The notes beneath the pieces are model-generated. The model was not told the origin of the DNA. It saw nothing but the letters and a program-made list of their open reading frames with translations, and made no database searches. A program made the position numbers and the translations under genes. Positions 9,425 through 18,579 of a stretch of 64,000 nucleotides of DNA are shown here, in pieces (position 1 is the stretch's first letter; the number at the start of each line of letters is the position of its first letter). Source of the stretch: Neoalteromonas flava (GTDB taxonomy: Bacteria > Pseudomonadota > Gammaproteobacteria > Enterobacterales > Alteromonadaceae); assembly GCF_002807685.1 (NCBI RefSeq), contig NZ_PEAX01000001.1:434001-498000 (forward strand), written 5' to 3'.

Positions 9425-10310
9425 TTTCTGTATTCTTTATTTCATCGTTAATTTTGTTCATTACGTCAGTCAGCGCGGCTTGCCAATGAGGCAGATTCAA
9501 GGTTGGTAAAGCCTGCCGCAATGAAGCCGTGCTAAGTACACTGTAATGTGGTCGCTTAGCTGGCGTTGGAAACTGATCACTTGTTATTGGGTTTATCTGC
9601 ACAGGTTGTGAAATAAGCCCTAAGCCTTGAGCTTGTTGGTAGATGGCGATAGCGAAATCAAACCAACTAGTCACACCAAGGTCGCAGGCATGATGCACGC
9701 CGATCAAACGTTGCTTAACACTTTGCAAGCACACACGCGCAAGAGTATGTGCCGACGTGGGTGCGCCAACCTGATCCATAACTACATTCAACTCATTCCG
9801 AGTCGCAAATAAGCGCAGCATCGTCTTAACAAAATTGTGCCCACACTCTGAATAAACCCAACTCGTGCGCAAGATACATGCGTTCTCTGAGTATACTTCA
9901 GCTACAGCTTTCTCACCCGCCATCTTCGACTCCCCATAGGTATTTATAGGGGCATAAGAAGTTGTGGGTAAATACGGTGACAGCGCTTCACCTGAAAAAA
10001 CATAGTCTGTTGATATATGTACGAAATACAACGTTTGGCGACGACAAAAATCGACTAGATTAATCACCGCCTGAGCGTTGAGGGCGAAAGCAGCTTCACG
10101 CTCATCCTCGGCTTTGTCTACGGCGGTATAGGCAGCGGTGTTAATGATCCCTTGAATGTTCTCCAACGGTTCCAATTTGCTCGCTATATCCGCACTATCC
10201 AATAAATTGATATCATCACGTCCGAAACAGCGATAGGGTTGTTTCTCAGCTTCACATAAAGCCACACAAGCACGAGCCACCTGCCCGGATTTGCCAATAA
10301 TAACTATCAT
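9414..10310 (-). CDS. rmlD: dTDP-4-dehydrorhamnose reductase
   Basis: Final step of dTDP-L-rhamnose synthesis: NAD(P)H reduction of dTDP-6-deoxy-L-lyxo-4-hexulose. The 298-residue SDR protein has the N-terminal IIGKSGQVA nucleotide motif, NTAAYTAVDKAE, the STDYVFSG strand and YGESKMAGE containing the catalytic Tyr and Lys. The cofactor motif is GKSGQVA rather than the usual GxxGQLG, a small variation. The ATG shares the sequence ATGA with the stop of rmlC, so translation is probably coupled. Confidence 0.94.
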   Translation of the reverse strand: MIVIIGKSGQVARACVALCEAEKQPYRCFGRDDINLLDSADIASKLEPLENIQGIINTAAYTAVDKAEDEREAAFALNAQAVINLVDFCRRQTLYFVHISTDYVFSGEALSPYLPTTSYAPINTYGESKMAGEKAVAEVYSENACILRTSWVYSECGHNFVKTMLRLFATRNELNVVMDQVGAPTSAHTLARVCLQSVKQRLIGVHHACDLGVTSWFDFAIAIYQQAQGLGLISQPVQINPITSDQFPTPAKRPHYSVLSTASLRQALPTLNLPHWQAALTDVMNKINDEIKNTENDR

Positions 10311-10861
10311 AGTGACGTAAACTTAGGCGCTTGCGCAAAGGAAATACCCGCCGCGTCTTTTGCCGACAGCGATGGTTTTAACGCTGAGTCAAATGGCCAT
10401 TGAACGCCAATTGTGGGGTCATCAAAGCGAATAGAGACTTCCGATTCAGGGTGATAGTAATCACTGCACTTATAGGTAAACTCGGCCTGTTCACTGGTAA
10501 CATAGAAACCGTGAGCAAATCCTGCCGGAACCCACAATTGAAGCTTATTTTGTGCCGATAACAATACTCCGTACCACTGACCAAATGTGGGCGAAGATTC
10601 ACGCATATCAACCACAACATCAAAAACTTCACCCGCAACCACGCGCACTAACTTACCTTGAGTTTGCTTAGTTTGGTAGTGAAGTCCTCTTAATGTGCCT
10701 CGCTGCGAAAGAGAGTGATTATCTTGCACTAAATCAACATCCGCACAATGTGCACGAAACCACTCTGTTCGAAAGGTTTCCATAAAAAAACCCCGCTCAT
10801 CACCAAATACTTTAGGTTGGATCAGCTTTACATCGCCAAGTGCTGTCTCGATTACTTCCAT
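10307..10861 (-). CDS. rmlC: dTDP-4-dehydrorhamnose 3,5-epimerase
   Basis: Third step of dTDP-L-rhamnose synthesis: double epimerisation at C3 and C5. At 184 residues it has the usual length of this cupin. It contains the signature RGTLRGLHYQ with the catalytic His, the buried strand GEVFDVVVDMRESSPTFGQW, and the product-site segment FAHGFYV. The gene directly abuts rmlA and overlaps rmlD by 4 bases, forming the order rmlA-C-D-B in the direction of transcription. Confidence 0.95.
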   Translation of the reverse strand: MEVIETALGDVKLIQPKVFGDERGFFMETFRTEWFRAHCADVDLVQDNHSLSQRGTLRGLHYQTKQTQGKLVRVVAGEVFDVVVDMRESSPTFGQWYGVLLSAQNKLQLWVPAGFAHGFYVTSEQAEFTYKCSDYYHPESEVSIRFDDPTIGVQWPFDSALKPSLSAKDAAGISFAQAPKFTSL

Positions 10862-11743
10862 TTACAAATGTCTCTCATTTAATATTTTCAATAAGTACTG
10901 GCCATAGCCACTTTTCAATAAAGGCTCCGCAAGGTTGCCTAACTGCACTTTACTGATAAAGCCTTTGCGATAAGCGATTTCTTCCGGACATGAGATTTTT
11001 AACCCTTGTCGTTTTTCAATTGCAGCGATGTAATTAGACGCATCGAGAAGACTATCCAATGTGCCGGTATCTAACCAGGCGGCCCCGCGCCCTAGCAACT
11101 GCACGTTAAGTTGTTGCGCGCGAAGATAGGTTAGATTCACGTCGGTTATTTCCAATTCCCCTCGCGGTGAAGGTTTAATCTCTTTCGCTATATCAACCAC
11201 TTGATTATCGTAAAAATACAATCCCGTAACCGCATAGTTTGACTTTGGTTGTTGCGGCTTCTCCTCGATGGATATGGCCTTCCAGTTATCATCAAAATCA
11301 ACGACACCGTAACGCTGAGGATCGTTGACATGGTATCCAAATACGGTTGCCCCATGCATAATATCGGTCAGTTTAGTGAGCTTACTCTGAAAGTCATGGC
11401 CATAAAAAATATTATCGCCAAGGATCAAGGTAACAGGATCAGAGCCAATGAATGTCTCACCGATCAGAAAAGCCTGAGCTAAACCATCGGGTGACGGTTG
11501 CTCAGCGTATTCAATGTTTATACCCCACTGCGCCCCATCGTTTAGTAACTCTTGGAAGCGAGGCAATTCAGCTGGCGTAGATATAATCAAGACATCTCTT
11601 ATGCCGGCTAGCATAAGAGTAGACAATGGGTAATAAATCATTGGCTTGTCGTAAACAGGCATTAACTGCTTACTCACCACTTGCGTCAATGGATGCAAAC
11701 GAGTACCCGCCCCACCCGCTAATATTATCCCTTTTCTGGCCAT
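10862..11743 (-). CDS. rmlA: Glucose-1-phosphate thymidylyltransferase
   Basis: First step of dTDP-L-rhamnose synthesis: dTTP plus glucose-1-phosphate gives dTDP-glucose. The N-terminal nucleotidyltransferase motif is [14 protein letters not shown], followed by KPMIYYPLS and [11 protein letters not shown]. From the ATG at 11743 the protein has 293 residues, the family norm, and GGAG lies 5-6 bases upstream. An upstream in-frame extension to 11782 exists but adds only a non-conserved tail. It is the first gene of the minus-strand locus, so the promoter should lie between here and the divergent transporter gene at 11938. Confidence 0.95.
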   Translation of the reverse strand: MARKGIILAGGAGTRLHPLTQVVSKQLMPVYDKPMIYYPLSTLMLAGIRDVLIISTPAELPRFQELLNDGAQWGINIEYAEQPSPDGLAQAFLIGETFIGSDPVTLILGDNIFYGHDFQSKLTKLTDIMHGATVFGYHVNDPQRYGVVDFDDNWKAISIEEKPQQPKSNYAVTGLYFYDNQVVDIAKEIKPSPRGELEITDVNLTYLRAQQLNVQLLGRGAAWLDTGTLDSLLDASNYIAAIEKRQGLKISCPEEIAYRKGFISKVQLGNLAEPLLKSGYGQYLLKILNERHL

Positions 11744-11891
11744 TAAATCTCCGCACTGCTCCTGTTTCTGGCGCGCGATCATACCCTCTTTAGTGAAAAT
11801 TCTCGACCTCTAATTGCGCGCTTTTAAACGGACTAGGAATACCTTGCTGAGCTTGAACGCAGTTATGCCCTTGCGCAAGGTTAGGACTGTC

Positions 11892-11917
11892 TTGCATAAT
11901 GACGCGCGAATTATAAT
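11892..11917 (+). promoter_or_regulatory. Candidate sigma-70 promoter of the peptide transporter operon
   Basis: A perfect TATAAT box occurs at 11912-11917, 20 bases before the start codon. The best upstream partner, TTGCAT at 11892-11897, is only 14 bases away, which is short. A second possibility is TTGCGC (11871) with CATAAT (11895), spaced by 18. The site lies in the 194-base divergent gap, which should also hold the rmlA promoter on the other strand. Confidence 0.4.
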
Positions 11918-11937
11918 AACGAAGTAATAATAACAAT

Positions 11938-13440
11938 ATGAATAAAACCAACGACACAAGTTTCTTCGGCCACCCAGGGGGCCTACAAACGCTATTCTTT
12001 ACCGAAATGTGGGAGCGTATGAGTTACTACGGCATGCGCGCATTATTAGTCTTGTTCATGACAGCAAGTCTACAAGAAGAAGGGCTCGCGTTTACCGTAG
12101 CTACGGCGACGGCAATTTATGGCCTATACACCGGTGCAGTTTACTTTATGGGTTTACCTGGCGGTTGGTTAGCTGATCGCCTGTTGGGTGGGCAAAAAGC
12201 TGTGTGGTATGGCGGCATCATCATTATGTCAGGGCACATCGTACTGGCTATTCCCAGTACCCAAACGTTCTTTATCGGTTTGATCTTAGTGGTGCTTGGT
12301 ACCGGACTATTGAAGCCGAATATCGGTGCCATGGTTGGTATGTTATACAGCGACGAAGATAAACGTCGAGACAGCGGCTACACGCTTTACTACATGGGTA
12401 TCAATATCGGCTCAGTGATTGGCTACATTGTGTGTGGCTATCTTGCTACCAACTGGGGTTATCACTACGCCTTTGGTGCAGCTGCTGTGGGTATGGCGAT
12501 TGGACTCGTGCAATATAAGCTAACCCAACCGAAGCTGGAGGGAGCAGCCGCTACTCCAACGGTTGATTTATCACCCAATGCCCAGCGCTTGAGCTGGATG
12601 GTAATCGTCGGCTTTTTAATTGCGTTAGCATTAGTTACATTCATGGTATCTAGCGGTGCATTAGTTATTGATGCCGTAGCGCTAGCCAAATATGTGGCGG
12701 TCTTCTTTACTCTTGTGTTCCTTGCCTACTACGCCGCCATCTTTTTCTTTGGTAATCTGGATGGCAATGAAAAACGCAAACTAGGTGCACTGTTTCTAGT
12801 CTGTATCGCATCAATTTGCTTCTGGGCTGGTTTTGAACAAGCAGGATCTTCACTAAACTTGTTTGGCCGTGACTACACTGACCGCATGCTAGGCAGCTTT
12901 GAAATTCCACCGGCATGGTTCCAGTCAGCTAACTCATTCTTTATCATCATTTTATCGCCGTTTTTTGCAGCGCTATGGATCAATCTGGGCAAGCGTATGC
13001 TTGACCCTTCTTATGGGTTTAAGTGTGCAATCGGCCTGATCATTATGGCAACCGGCTTTATTGTTATGTTTTTCGCAGCACAATTAGCCGCCAGCGGTCT
13101 AAAAGTAGCACCATACTGGTTAGTAATGACTTACTTCTTGCACACTGTGGGTGAACTTTGCTTAAGTCCAGTTGCATTAAGTGCAGTTAGCAAGCTTTCA
13201 CCGAAACGTTTTGCAGGCCAAATGATGGGCGTTTTCGTACTTACCTATTCAATTGGTAACGTTGTAGCAGGCCTACTGGCGGGTAACTTTGATCCAAGCC
13301 GTCTCGATGAAATGCCTGGGTTGTACATGCAAATCAGTTTATTCAGCATTGCAATTGGTATCGTTGTGTTGCTCTTCGTATTAAAGACGCGACAGTGGGA
13401 AAAGCTCCCTTCGAATGATGAGAAAAAAGCAACCGCATGA
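11938..13440 (+). CDS. Proton-dependent oligopeptide transporter (POT/PTR2 family)
   Basis: A 500-residue major-facilitator protein with about 14 hydrophobic segments. The POT signature EMWERMSYYG (the ExxER motif that couples proton and peptide) lies at residues 23-32. Further family segments are GLYTGAVYFMGLPGGWLADRL and the loop after helix 4, LLKPNIGAMVG. It should import di- and tripeptides with protons. Its stop overlaps the next start (ATGA), so it is the first gene of a three-gene coupled set with the small membrane protein and galE. Confidence 0.92.
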   Translation: MNKTNDTSFFGHPGGLQTLFFTEMWERMSYYGMRALLVLFMTASLQEEGLAFTVATATAIYGLYTGAVYFMGLPGGWLADRLLGGQKAVWYGGIIIMSGHIVLAIPSTQTFFIGLILVVLGTGLLKPNIGAMVGMLYSDEDKRRDSGYTLYYMGINIGSVIGYIVCGYLATNWGYHYAFGAAAVGMAIGLVQYKLTQPKLEGAAATPTVDLSPNAQRLSWMVIVGFLIALALVTFMVSSGALVIDAVALAKYVAVFFTLVFLAYYAAIFFFGNLDGNEKRKLGALFLVCIASICFWAGFEQAGSSLNLFGRDYTDRMLGSFEIPPAWFQSANSFFIIILSPFFAALWINLGKRMLDPSYGFKCAIGLIIMATGFIVMFFAAQLAASGLKVAPYWLVMTYFLHTVGELCLSPVALSAVSKLSPKRFAGQMMGVFVLTYSIGNVVAGLLAGNFDPSRLDEMPGLYMQISLFSIAIGIVVLLFVLKTRQWEKLPSNDEKKATA

Positions 13441-13736
13441 AGCTCTACTTCTCAACCAAGCAAATCCCTCAATTGAGGGATTTGCCATTACAACAACGCA
13501 TGGTTGCATTGGAACATGCAGCCTTAAAGATGAGCGTACCGGAGCGTTCATTGCTCAATGTATTAAAGCTCCTGATCATCGTGCCAGTTTTTGTTTTCAT
13601 TTTACAAGCATCGGAAAACTGGTATGCGCTTGTTTGGGCGGCTTTAGTCTTACTCGTCTATCCGCTGTTCATTAAGCCATTGCAATACAGCTTAAGCGCA
13701 AAATACCTTGCAGAAGATATAGGGAAGTCAATATGA
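13437..13736 (+). CDS. Small membrane protein, possibly DUF6170-like
   Basis: A 99-residue protein. An amphipathic start (YFSTKQIPQL) is followed by two hydrophobic segments near residues 43-58 and 63-80. It overlaps the transporter gene by 4 bases at its start and galE by 4 bases at its end, so it is very probably translated. I believe it resembles small Alteromonadales proteins grouped as DUF6170, but I recall this only loosely. No function is suggested by the sequence. Confidence 0.7.
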   Translation: MKLYFSTKQIPQLRDLPLQQRMVALEHAALKMSVPERSLLNVLKLLIIVPVFVFILQASENWYALVWAALVLLVYPLFIKPLQYSLSAKYLAEDIGKSI

Positions 13737-14761
13737 AAACTATTTTAGTTACCGGTGGTGCTGGTTACATTGGTAGTCATACCGTGCTGCAATTACTTGA
13801 ACAAGACTACAATGTAATAGTGTTAGATAACTTGAGTAATGCATCAGAAGTCTCACTCCAACGAGTAGAAAAACTCACCGGTAAATCTGTCATATTTAGG
13901 CAAGGAGATATTCGCAATGAAGCGGATATGGAAGCGCTATTTACCCAGTACAAAGTCGACGCGGTTATCCATTTTGCCGGACTTAAAGCAGTTGGCGAGT
14001 CAGTCGAGCAGCCTTTGCGTTACTATGAAAACAATGTGTTTGGTACCTTGCAGCTATGTAAGGTAATGCAGCGACACAGTGTAAAAAACCTCGTCTTTAG
14101 CTCCTCCGCAACCGTGTACGGCGATCCGGTTGAGTTACCGCTGCGTGAAGATATGCCCACCGGGTCTCCAACTAACCCTTATGGGCAGTCAAAACTAATG
14201 GTTGAGTTAGTGTTACGCGACCTCTATCAATCAGACAATTCATGGAATATTGTCCTTTTACGGTATTTCAATCCTGTAGGCGCGCACCCATCTGGCCAAA
14301 TTGGTGAAGACCCTAGCGGTATTCCTAACAACTTGATGCCATTTATCACCCAAGTCGCCACAGGCAAGCGCGAGTGCTTGAGTGTATTCGGCGATGATTA
14401 TGATACCCCGGATGGTACGGGCGTACGTGATTACATTCACGTTGAGGACCTCGCTGACGGACATTTAAAAGCATTAACCAAACTGGCGGATAGGGCTGGC
14501 CTTTGTACTTTCAATTTAGGAACCGGCCAAGGCTATAGTGTGCTAGACATGGTTAAAGCCTTCGAACAAGAAAGTGGCCAATCTGTCCCTTATAAGATTG
14601 TCCCGCGGCGTAGCGGTGATGTTGCTTTGTGCTATGCAGATCCTACTCTTGCAGAACGAGAGCTTAAGTGGTCTGCAAAGAAAGGGTTAGTGGATATGTG
14701 TCGCGACTCATGGCGCTGGCAATCACAGAATCCAAATGGATACAAAAAAAGCGGCGAGTAA
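13733..14761 (+). CDS. galE: UDP-glucose 4-epimerase
   Basis: Interconverts UDP-glucose and UDP-galactose. The protein has 342 residues, typical of GalE. It opens with TGGAGYIGSHT, and also has FAGLKAVGES, SSSATVYGDP, the catalytic YGQSK (YxxxK), RYFNPVGAHPSG and the C-terminal RRSGDVALCYADP. The start lies inside the end of the small membrane gene (ATGA). A strong terminator overlaps the last codons. The enzyme may supply UDP-Gal for the surface glycans encoded to the left, but it is transcribed away from that locus. Confidence 0.95.
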   Translation: MKTILVTGGAGYIGSHTVLQLLEQDYNVIVLDNLSNASEVSLQRVEKLTGKSVIFRQGDIRNEADMEALFTQYKVDAVIHFAGLKAVGESVEQPLRYYENNVFGTLQLCKVMQRHSVKNLVFSSSATVYGDPVELPLREDMPTGSPTNPYGQSKLMVELVLRDLYQSDNSWNIVLLRYFNPVGAHPSGQIGEDPSGIPNNLMPFITQVATGKRECLSVFGDDYDTPDGTGVRDYIHVEDLADGHLKALTKLADRAGLCTFNLGTGQGYSVLDMVKAFEQESGQSVPYKIVPRRSGDVALCYADPTLAERELKWSAKKGLVDMCRDSWRWQSQNPNGYKKSGE

Positions 14762-14774
14762 GCCGCTTTTTTTA
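14744..14774 (+). terminator. Rho-independent terminator after galE
   Basis: A stem pairs AGCGGC (from 14750) with GCCGCT across a short GAGTA(A) loop, flanked by seven A before and seven T after. It starts inside the last galE codons and ends the transporter-galE operon. The flanking A-tract could allow weaker action on the other strand. Confidence 0.85.
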
Positions 14775-14828
14775 TTGCCTGAATAGGTTAAAGTAAGCGA
14801 CACAGTAAGGTCATGAAAGGTAAGATGC

Positions 14829-15326
14829 ATGGCGCAGAATCCGCTTTCATCTGCAAGCGATTATAGCTTGCTACGTTTCGAGCAGCTAAGCGTACACCAG
14901 CTCTATCAAATACTTAAATTACGCAGCGATGTATTTGTGGTTGAGCAAAACTGTGTATATCCCGATCTCGATGACAAGGACACAGCCCCAGACGCCCTGC
15001 ATGTGTTTTCGCAATCTGATGAAACTTGCGCGCAACATAAAATCACTGCATACGCCCGCTGCTTAGCGCCGGGCGTCTCGTATCAGGGGTGCAGTATTGG
15101 GCGTGTGGTGGTGGCACCTGAACAACGAGGTATGGGTTACGCAAAAGCGCTCATGCTGGCGGCGATAAAGGCTTGTCAGCAGCAGTGGCCTAACTATCCG
15201 ATTGAAATTGGTGCGCAGCTTTATCTGCAGGATTTCTATGCATCACTGGGTTTTGTAGTTTTTAGCGATGCATACGATGAAGATGGCATTATGCACATTG
15301 ATATGCGGTTAGACCAAGTTATCTAA
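14829..15326 (+). CDS. elaA: GNAT acetyltransferase, ElaA family
   Basis: A 165-residue N-acetyltransferase. It shows the ElaA-type N-terminus (LRSDVFVVEQNCVYPDLDDKD) and the acetyl-CoA binding segment IGRVVVAPEQRGMGYAKALM, containing the R/Q-x-x-G-x-G/A loop. The substrate is unknown for this family. The start ATG at 14829 is preceded by AAAGG. An out-of-frame ATG lies 4 bases earlier. The gene has its own short intergenic region after the galE terminator. Confidence 0.88.
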   Translation: MAQNPLSSASDYSLLRFEQLSVHQLYQILKLRSDVFVVEQNCVYPDLDDKDTAPDALHVFSQSDETCAQHKITAYARCLAPGVSYQGCSIGRVVVAPEQRGMGYAKALMLAAIKACQQQWPNYPIEIGAQLYLQDFYASLGFVVFSDAYDEDGIMHIDMRLDQVI

Positions 15327-15425
15327 TTATACGCAGTACACGCCGATGGACGAAAAGCGGGAACGTTTTTAATACTTGTGTAAATAGACTGCAATGACAT
15401 GGCAGTCACGCGACAATCAAATAAT

Positions 15426-15450
15426 AAAAAGGGGCGAATGTCACCCCTTC
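15426..15450 (-). terminator. Terminator after mlaA
   Basis: Read on the minus strand, AAGGGG and CCCCTT pair across a nine-base loop and are followed by TTTTTATTATT. It lies 30 bases beyond the mlaA stop. On the plus strand the stem is followed by only a weak T-run, so it mainly serves the mlaA-ccm transcript. Confidence 0.7.
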
Positions 15451-15479
15451 TAGATTGAATTTAACCGCTAATCTGTTGA

Positions 15480-16259
15480 TCACAGGTCGTCTAACATGCT
15501 CTCGAAGTCTTCAAAATCTTCCAATTGCTCTTCTTCTGGCTCTTGTTGCTCAATCTTACCATCACTGACTTGAAAGGCTTTGTTTTGGAAGTACGCATTT
15601 TTCACAAATGCATAAGGATCAGCTGAGTTTTCAAGTTGTTGTTCTTGCTCCATCAACCTTGCCCGCGCTTCAAGTATTTCTACCCCCCACCGTAACAAGG
15701 TGAAATTACTGTTTAAGTAAGTCATTGGAAAGTAGGCATTGTCAACGTACTCGCCAGAAACTCCGCGCACATCGTTAGGGCCAGCACCTGGCAACATCAA
15801 GTAGGGCCCGTTACCAATACCCCATACACCCAATACTTCATCGAAATCTTCGTCTTGACGAGGTACGCCCATTTTTTCAGCAACGTCAAAAACCCCGAAA
15901 ACGCCTATCGTGGTGTTCAACAAAAAGCGCACCATGCTATCCATTGAACCACCGACTTTGCCTTGTAGCAGGTTATTGACGAAATTCACTGGCTCTTCTA
16001 AATTTTGCGCCGCATTCAAAAGTCCGGTACGCGCAAACTTTGGCATCACAGTTACGTAACCAACGGTAACCGGGCGGACCAAAAATTCGTCAAGCACTTC
16101 ATAATTAAAATCCCATAGAACACGGTTTACAGGTTCTAGTGGGTCACGCGGATCTCCATTACTTTGTTCAGCCGCCAATTGTTGTTGGCTTGATTGTGTT
16201 GCACATCCACCGAGGCTTAATAACAAAGAGCTCGCGAGTATGAAAATAAGTCTATTCAT
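15480..16259 (-). CDS. mlaA: Outer-membrane lipid asymmetry lipoprotein MlaA (VacJ)
   Basis: A 259-residue lipoprotein with lipobox LGGC (Cys at residue 19). It has the MlaA core: DPLEPVNRVLWDFNYEVLD, NLEEPVNFVNNLLQGK, LNTTIGVFGVFDVAEKMG and YLMLPGAGPNDVRG. MlaA removes misplaced phospholipids from the outer leaflet of the outer membrane. An acidic C-terminal tail (about 25 residues rich in Glu and Asp) is extra to the core. It overlaps ccmI by 4 bases, so it is probably transcribed with the ccm genes although functionally separate. Confidence 0.93.
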   Translation of the reverse strand: MNRLIFILASSLLLSLGGCATQSSQQQLAAEQSNGDPRDPLEPVNRVLWDFNYEVLDEFLVRPVTVGYVTVMPKFARTGLLNAAQNLEEPVNFVNNLLQGKVGGSMDSMVRFLLNTTIGVFGVFDVAEKMGVPRQDEDFDEVLGVWGIGNGPYLMLPGAGPNDVRGVSGEYVDNAYFPMTYLNSNFTLLRWGVEILEARARLMEQEQQLENSADPYAFVKNAYFQNKAFQVSDGKIEQQEPEEEQLEDFEDFESMLDDL

Positions 16260-17500
16260 TGTATTTCCTGATCAATTAACACTTCAGCCTCGACAATCTG
16301 ACCGGCTGACACCGGAATTTCTGTCATACCCTGAAGTTCGCCTTGCATGGCTTCTACATTCTCATCATTCGAGATTCTTGCGACCAATCGTGCCCGCTGG
16401 ATATCATTCAGCGTAAATGTCGAGAGCATCGCTTGTTGCTCGGTTAATATCACCTTGGTTGGCAACTCAGAAAGCGGTAGCTTTACAACAGCGGCTGGTA
16501 CTCGCATAGAGCCTTCTGCATCTTGGGCAAACACAAATAAAAAAGCGTTGGTCGGCAACTTTTCGCTAAGCTCGGATGTTATTGATACCTGCACACTAAA
16601 GCCAGTTAAATTTGTTTCATCTTGTTTCGAAGTTTCTCCACCAAGCTCAGCTAAACGCGCCGTTAACGACTGATACATATCACTGGTGGGTGACATTTTG
16701 GTTTTAATTAAGTCGAAATTTTCTTGTGCTTTAGCTAGCTTCCCCAACTGTGCAGTGACCACGGTTAACATTAAACGAATATTATCGTTTTGCGGTTGTT
16801 GGGTTAGCTCGAAATCGAGGATGCGCTCAGAGCGTTGAAGGTTCTCATCTACGCCAGTTAACATAAGCGCTTGGGCAAAGCTTAACCGCGTATTTACGTC
16901 TTCTGGAGCTATCTCAAACGCCCGTTCAAAAGCTTCGATCGATTGCTCGGAAAAGCCCATACTCATATACAATCGGCCAAGGTTTAACCAAGCCTGATCA
17001 TCTTCAGGAGTCGCGCGCAAACGCTGTCGAATTGCCAGTGCAAGCAGCTGTAATTCCTCCGGAGAAATTTCTGCTTGGTTATTAGCTACCGCAATCAACT
17101 TGTCGCTCAATTCACTTATTGAAGCATTAGCCTGCACTAAAGTATCGACAGCTTTAAGGTGATTGGTTTGATAATAAACGACGCCACCAACGCCAAAAGC
17201 CAATATCAATCCAACCAGAATGGGTAACCTAACGCTCTCACTACTGCTCTGCTCTTGGTCTTTTACTTCATCCACTAGAGCAAGCTTTAACTCTACTATT
17301 GCTTGCTCCTTGTCAGTCGCAGAAATTAAGCCTTCTGTATGTTCCTTTTCTATTTCACTTAAACGTTGCTTAACAATTTGAGCATTGCGTAATTGGTCAG
17401 TGACACGTTGATTCCGTCGATGGAACCATGGCAAAGCGATACAGACAGCAAGCAGGCTTAAAAATCCCACCACTACAATATAGAAAACAGTCCAAGTCAT
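16256..17500 (-). CDS. ccmI: Cytochrome c maturation protein CcmI
   Basis: A 414-residue apocytochrome chaperone of System I. It has two membrane segments, near residues 3-22 and 97-112, with a cytoplasmic segment between them rich in charged heptads. A periplasmic TPR region follows (EDDQAWLNLGRLYMSMG, SEQSIEAFERAFEIAPED), then a C-terminal beta-rich domain. CcmI captures the C-terminus of apocytochromes and presents it to CcmFH. In E. coli this part is fused to CcmH. Here it is separate and directly follows ccmH. Confidence 0.9.
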   Translation of the reverse strand: MTWTVFYIVVVGFLSLLAVCIALPWFHRRNQRVTDQLRNAQIVKQRLSEIEKEHTEGLISATDKEQAIVELKLALVDEVKDQEQSSSESVRLPILVGLILAFGVGGVVYYQTNHLKAVDTLVQANASISELSDKLIAVANNQAEISPEELQLLALAIRQRLRATPEDDQAWLNLGRLYMSMGFSEQSIEAFERAFEIAPEDVNTRLSFAQALMLTGVDENLQRSERILDFELTQQPQNDNIRLMLTVVTAQLGKLAKAQENFDLIKTKMSPTSDMYQSLTARLAELGGETSKQDETNLTGFSVQVSITSELSEKLPTNAFLFVFAQDAEGSMRVPAAVVKLPLSELPTKVILTEQQAMLSTFTLNDIQRARLVARISNDENVEAMQGELQGMTEIPVSAGQIVEAEVLIDQEIQ

Positions 17501-17980
17501 TTATTCTTCTCGTTCCAGTAATGCTTCTGCGTGCTTTAATTTTTGTGCAACATCGTCTTGATCATTGTTCACTGAACGTTTACGCGCAATTAGAGCCAAT
17601 GCGACTACAGCAAAAACCACCGGCAGCACCCAAAGCCAAAGTGTGTAAGGGGTAACTGGCGGTTGGTAATAGACAAAATCGCCATAGCGTGATTTCATAA
17701 AATCAATCACTTCCTGCTTGGTCTTACCTTGTTTGAGTAATTGGTACACCTTACGTCGCATGTCATGTGCAATCATGGCATCAGAGTCAGCAATGTTTTG
17801 ATTTTGGCACATCGGGCAGCGCAGAACTGCGGTCAGTTCTAGAAATGTTTCACGCTGTTTAGGTGAAGCAAATTGATAACTATCAACGCCATCTTGAGCG
17901 AGAAATTCTTGCTCTTCAGCTTTGCTCGACAAACTGAATAACAGTGCGCTGGTGAATATAATTAACACACTTAATCTCAT
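17501..17980 (-). CDS. ccmH: Cytochrome c maturation thiol reductant CcmH
   Basis: A 159-residue protein with a signal peptide, the redox motif RCPMCQNQNIADSDA (Cys 55 and 58), the three-helix domain ending DFMKSRYGDFVYYQPP, and one C-terminal membrane helix near residues 112-130. It reduces the haem-binding cysteines of apocytochromes together with CcmG and CcmF. This is the short form, without the CcmI fusion. The start overlaps the ccmG stop by 4 bases. Confidence 0.94.
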   Translation of the reverse strand: MRLSVLIIFTSALLFSLSSKAEEQEFLAQDGVDSYQFASPKQRETFLELTAVLRCPMCQNQNIADSDAMIAHDMRRKVYQLLKQGKTKQEVIDFMKSRYGDFVYYQPPVTPYTLWLWVLPVVFAVVALALIARKRSVNNDQDDVAQKLKHAEALLEREE

Positions 17981-18579
17981 TGCACCTGCCCCGCACTTTG
18001 CTGTTCGGCAATCAATTGGTCATAGACCGGTTTGATTTTATGTGTCCATACGCGTTCATTAAGATCACCGATATGATGTAAACGTATTTGCCCCTTGGCA
18101 TCGATAACAAAGTGCTCAGGAGCACCGGTAACTCCAAGATCTAAAGAATAGTCGCGGACCACATCAAATATCTGGAACTGATAGGGATTGCCTAATCGGT
18201 TGAGCATTTGGGTCACTTCGCCCTGAACCCGCTGCAAGGTTTTGGTACCAAAGTCAGGATCTAAATCCTGATCATAATACAAGCCTACAAACCGCACGCC
18301 ATATTGCTCTCTTAGTTGAGTTAGATAAGGCAACTCGACAGCACACGTCACGCACCATACGCCCCAAACATTGAGAATACTTACTTCTCCGGTAAGGTCG
18401 GCTGGGGAGTAACGGATCTCTGGCTGAAACAAATCAGGCAGATCAAATGGCGGCAGTGGCTTGCCCAGCGCCATCGAATCACGCTCGCGAGGGTCACTGA
18501 ACAAGCCCTGAAAAAGAAACACGACTAGCAGGGCAAAAATACTGACAGGTACTGCAAACCACCAGGCTTTTTTCATCAT
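17977..18579 (-). CDS. ccmG: Periplasmic thioredoxin-like protein CcmG (DsbE)
   Basis: A 200-residue membrane-anchored thioredoxin-fold protein. An N-terminal anchor spans residues 5-26, and the active site is WGVWCVTCAVELPYL (Cys 76 and 79). TGAPEHFVIDAKG provides the cis-proline-region strand. It keeps CcmH and apocytochrome cysteines reduced in the periplasm. It overlaps ccmF and ccmH by 4 bases on each side. Confidence 0.94.
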   Translation of the reverse strand: MMKKAWWFAVPVSIFALLVVFLFQGLFSDPRERDSMALGKPLPPFDLPDLFQPEIRYSPADLTGEVSILNVWGVWCVTCAVELPYLTQLREQYGVRFVGLYYDQDLDPDFGTKTLQRVQGEVTQMLNRLGNPYQFQIFDVVRDYSLDLGVTGAPEHFVIDAKGQIRLHHIGDLNERVWTHKIKPVYDQLIAEQQSAGQVQ

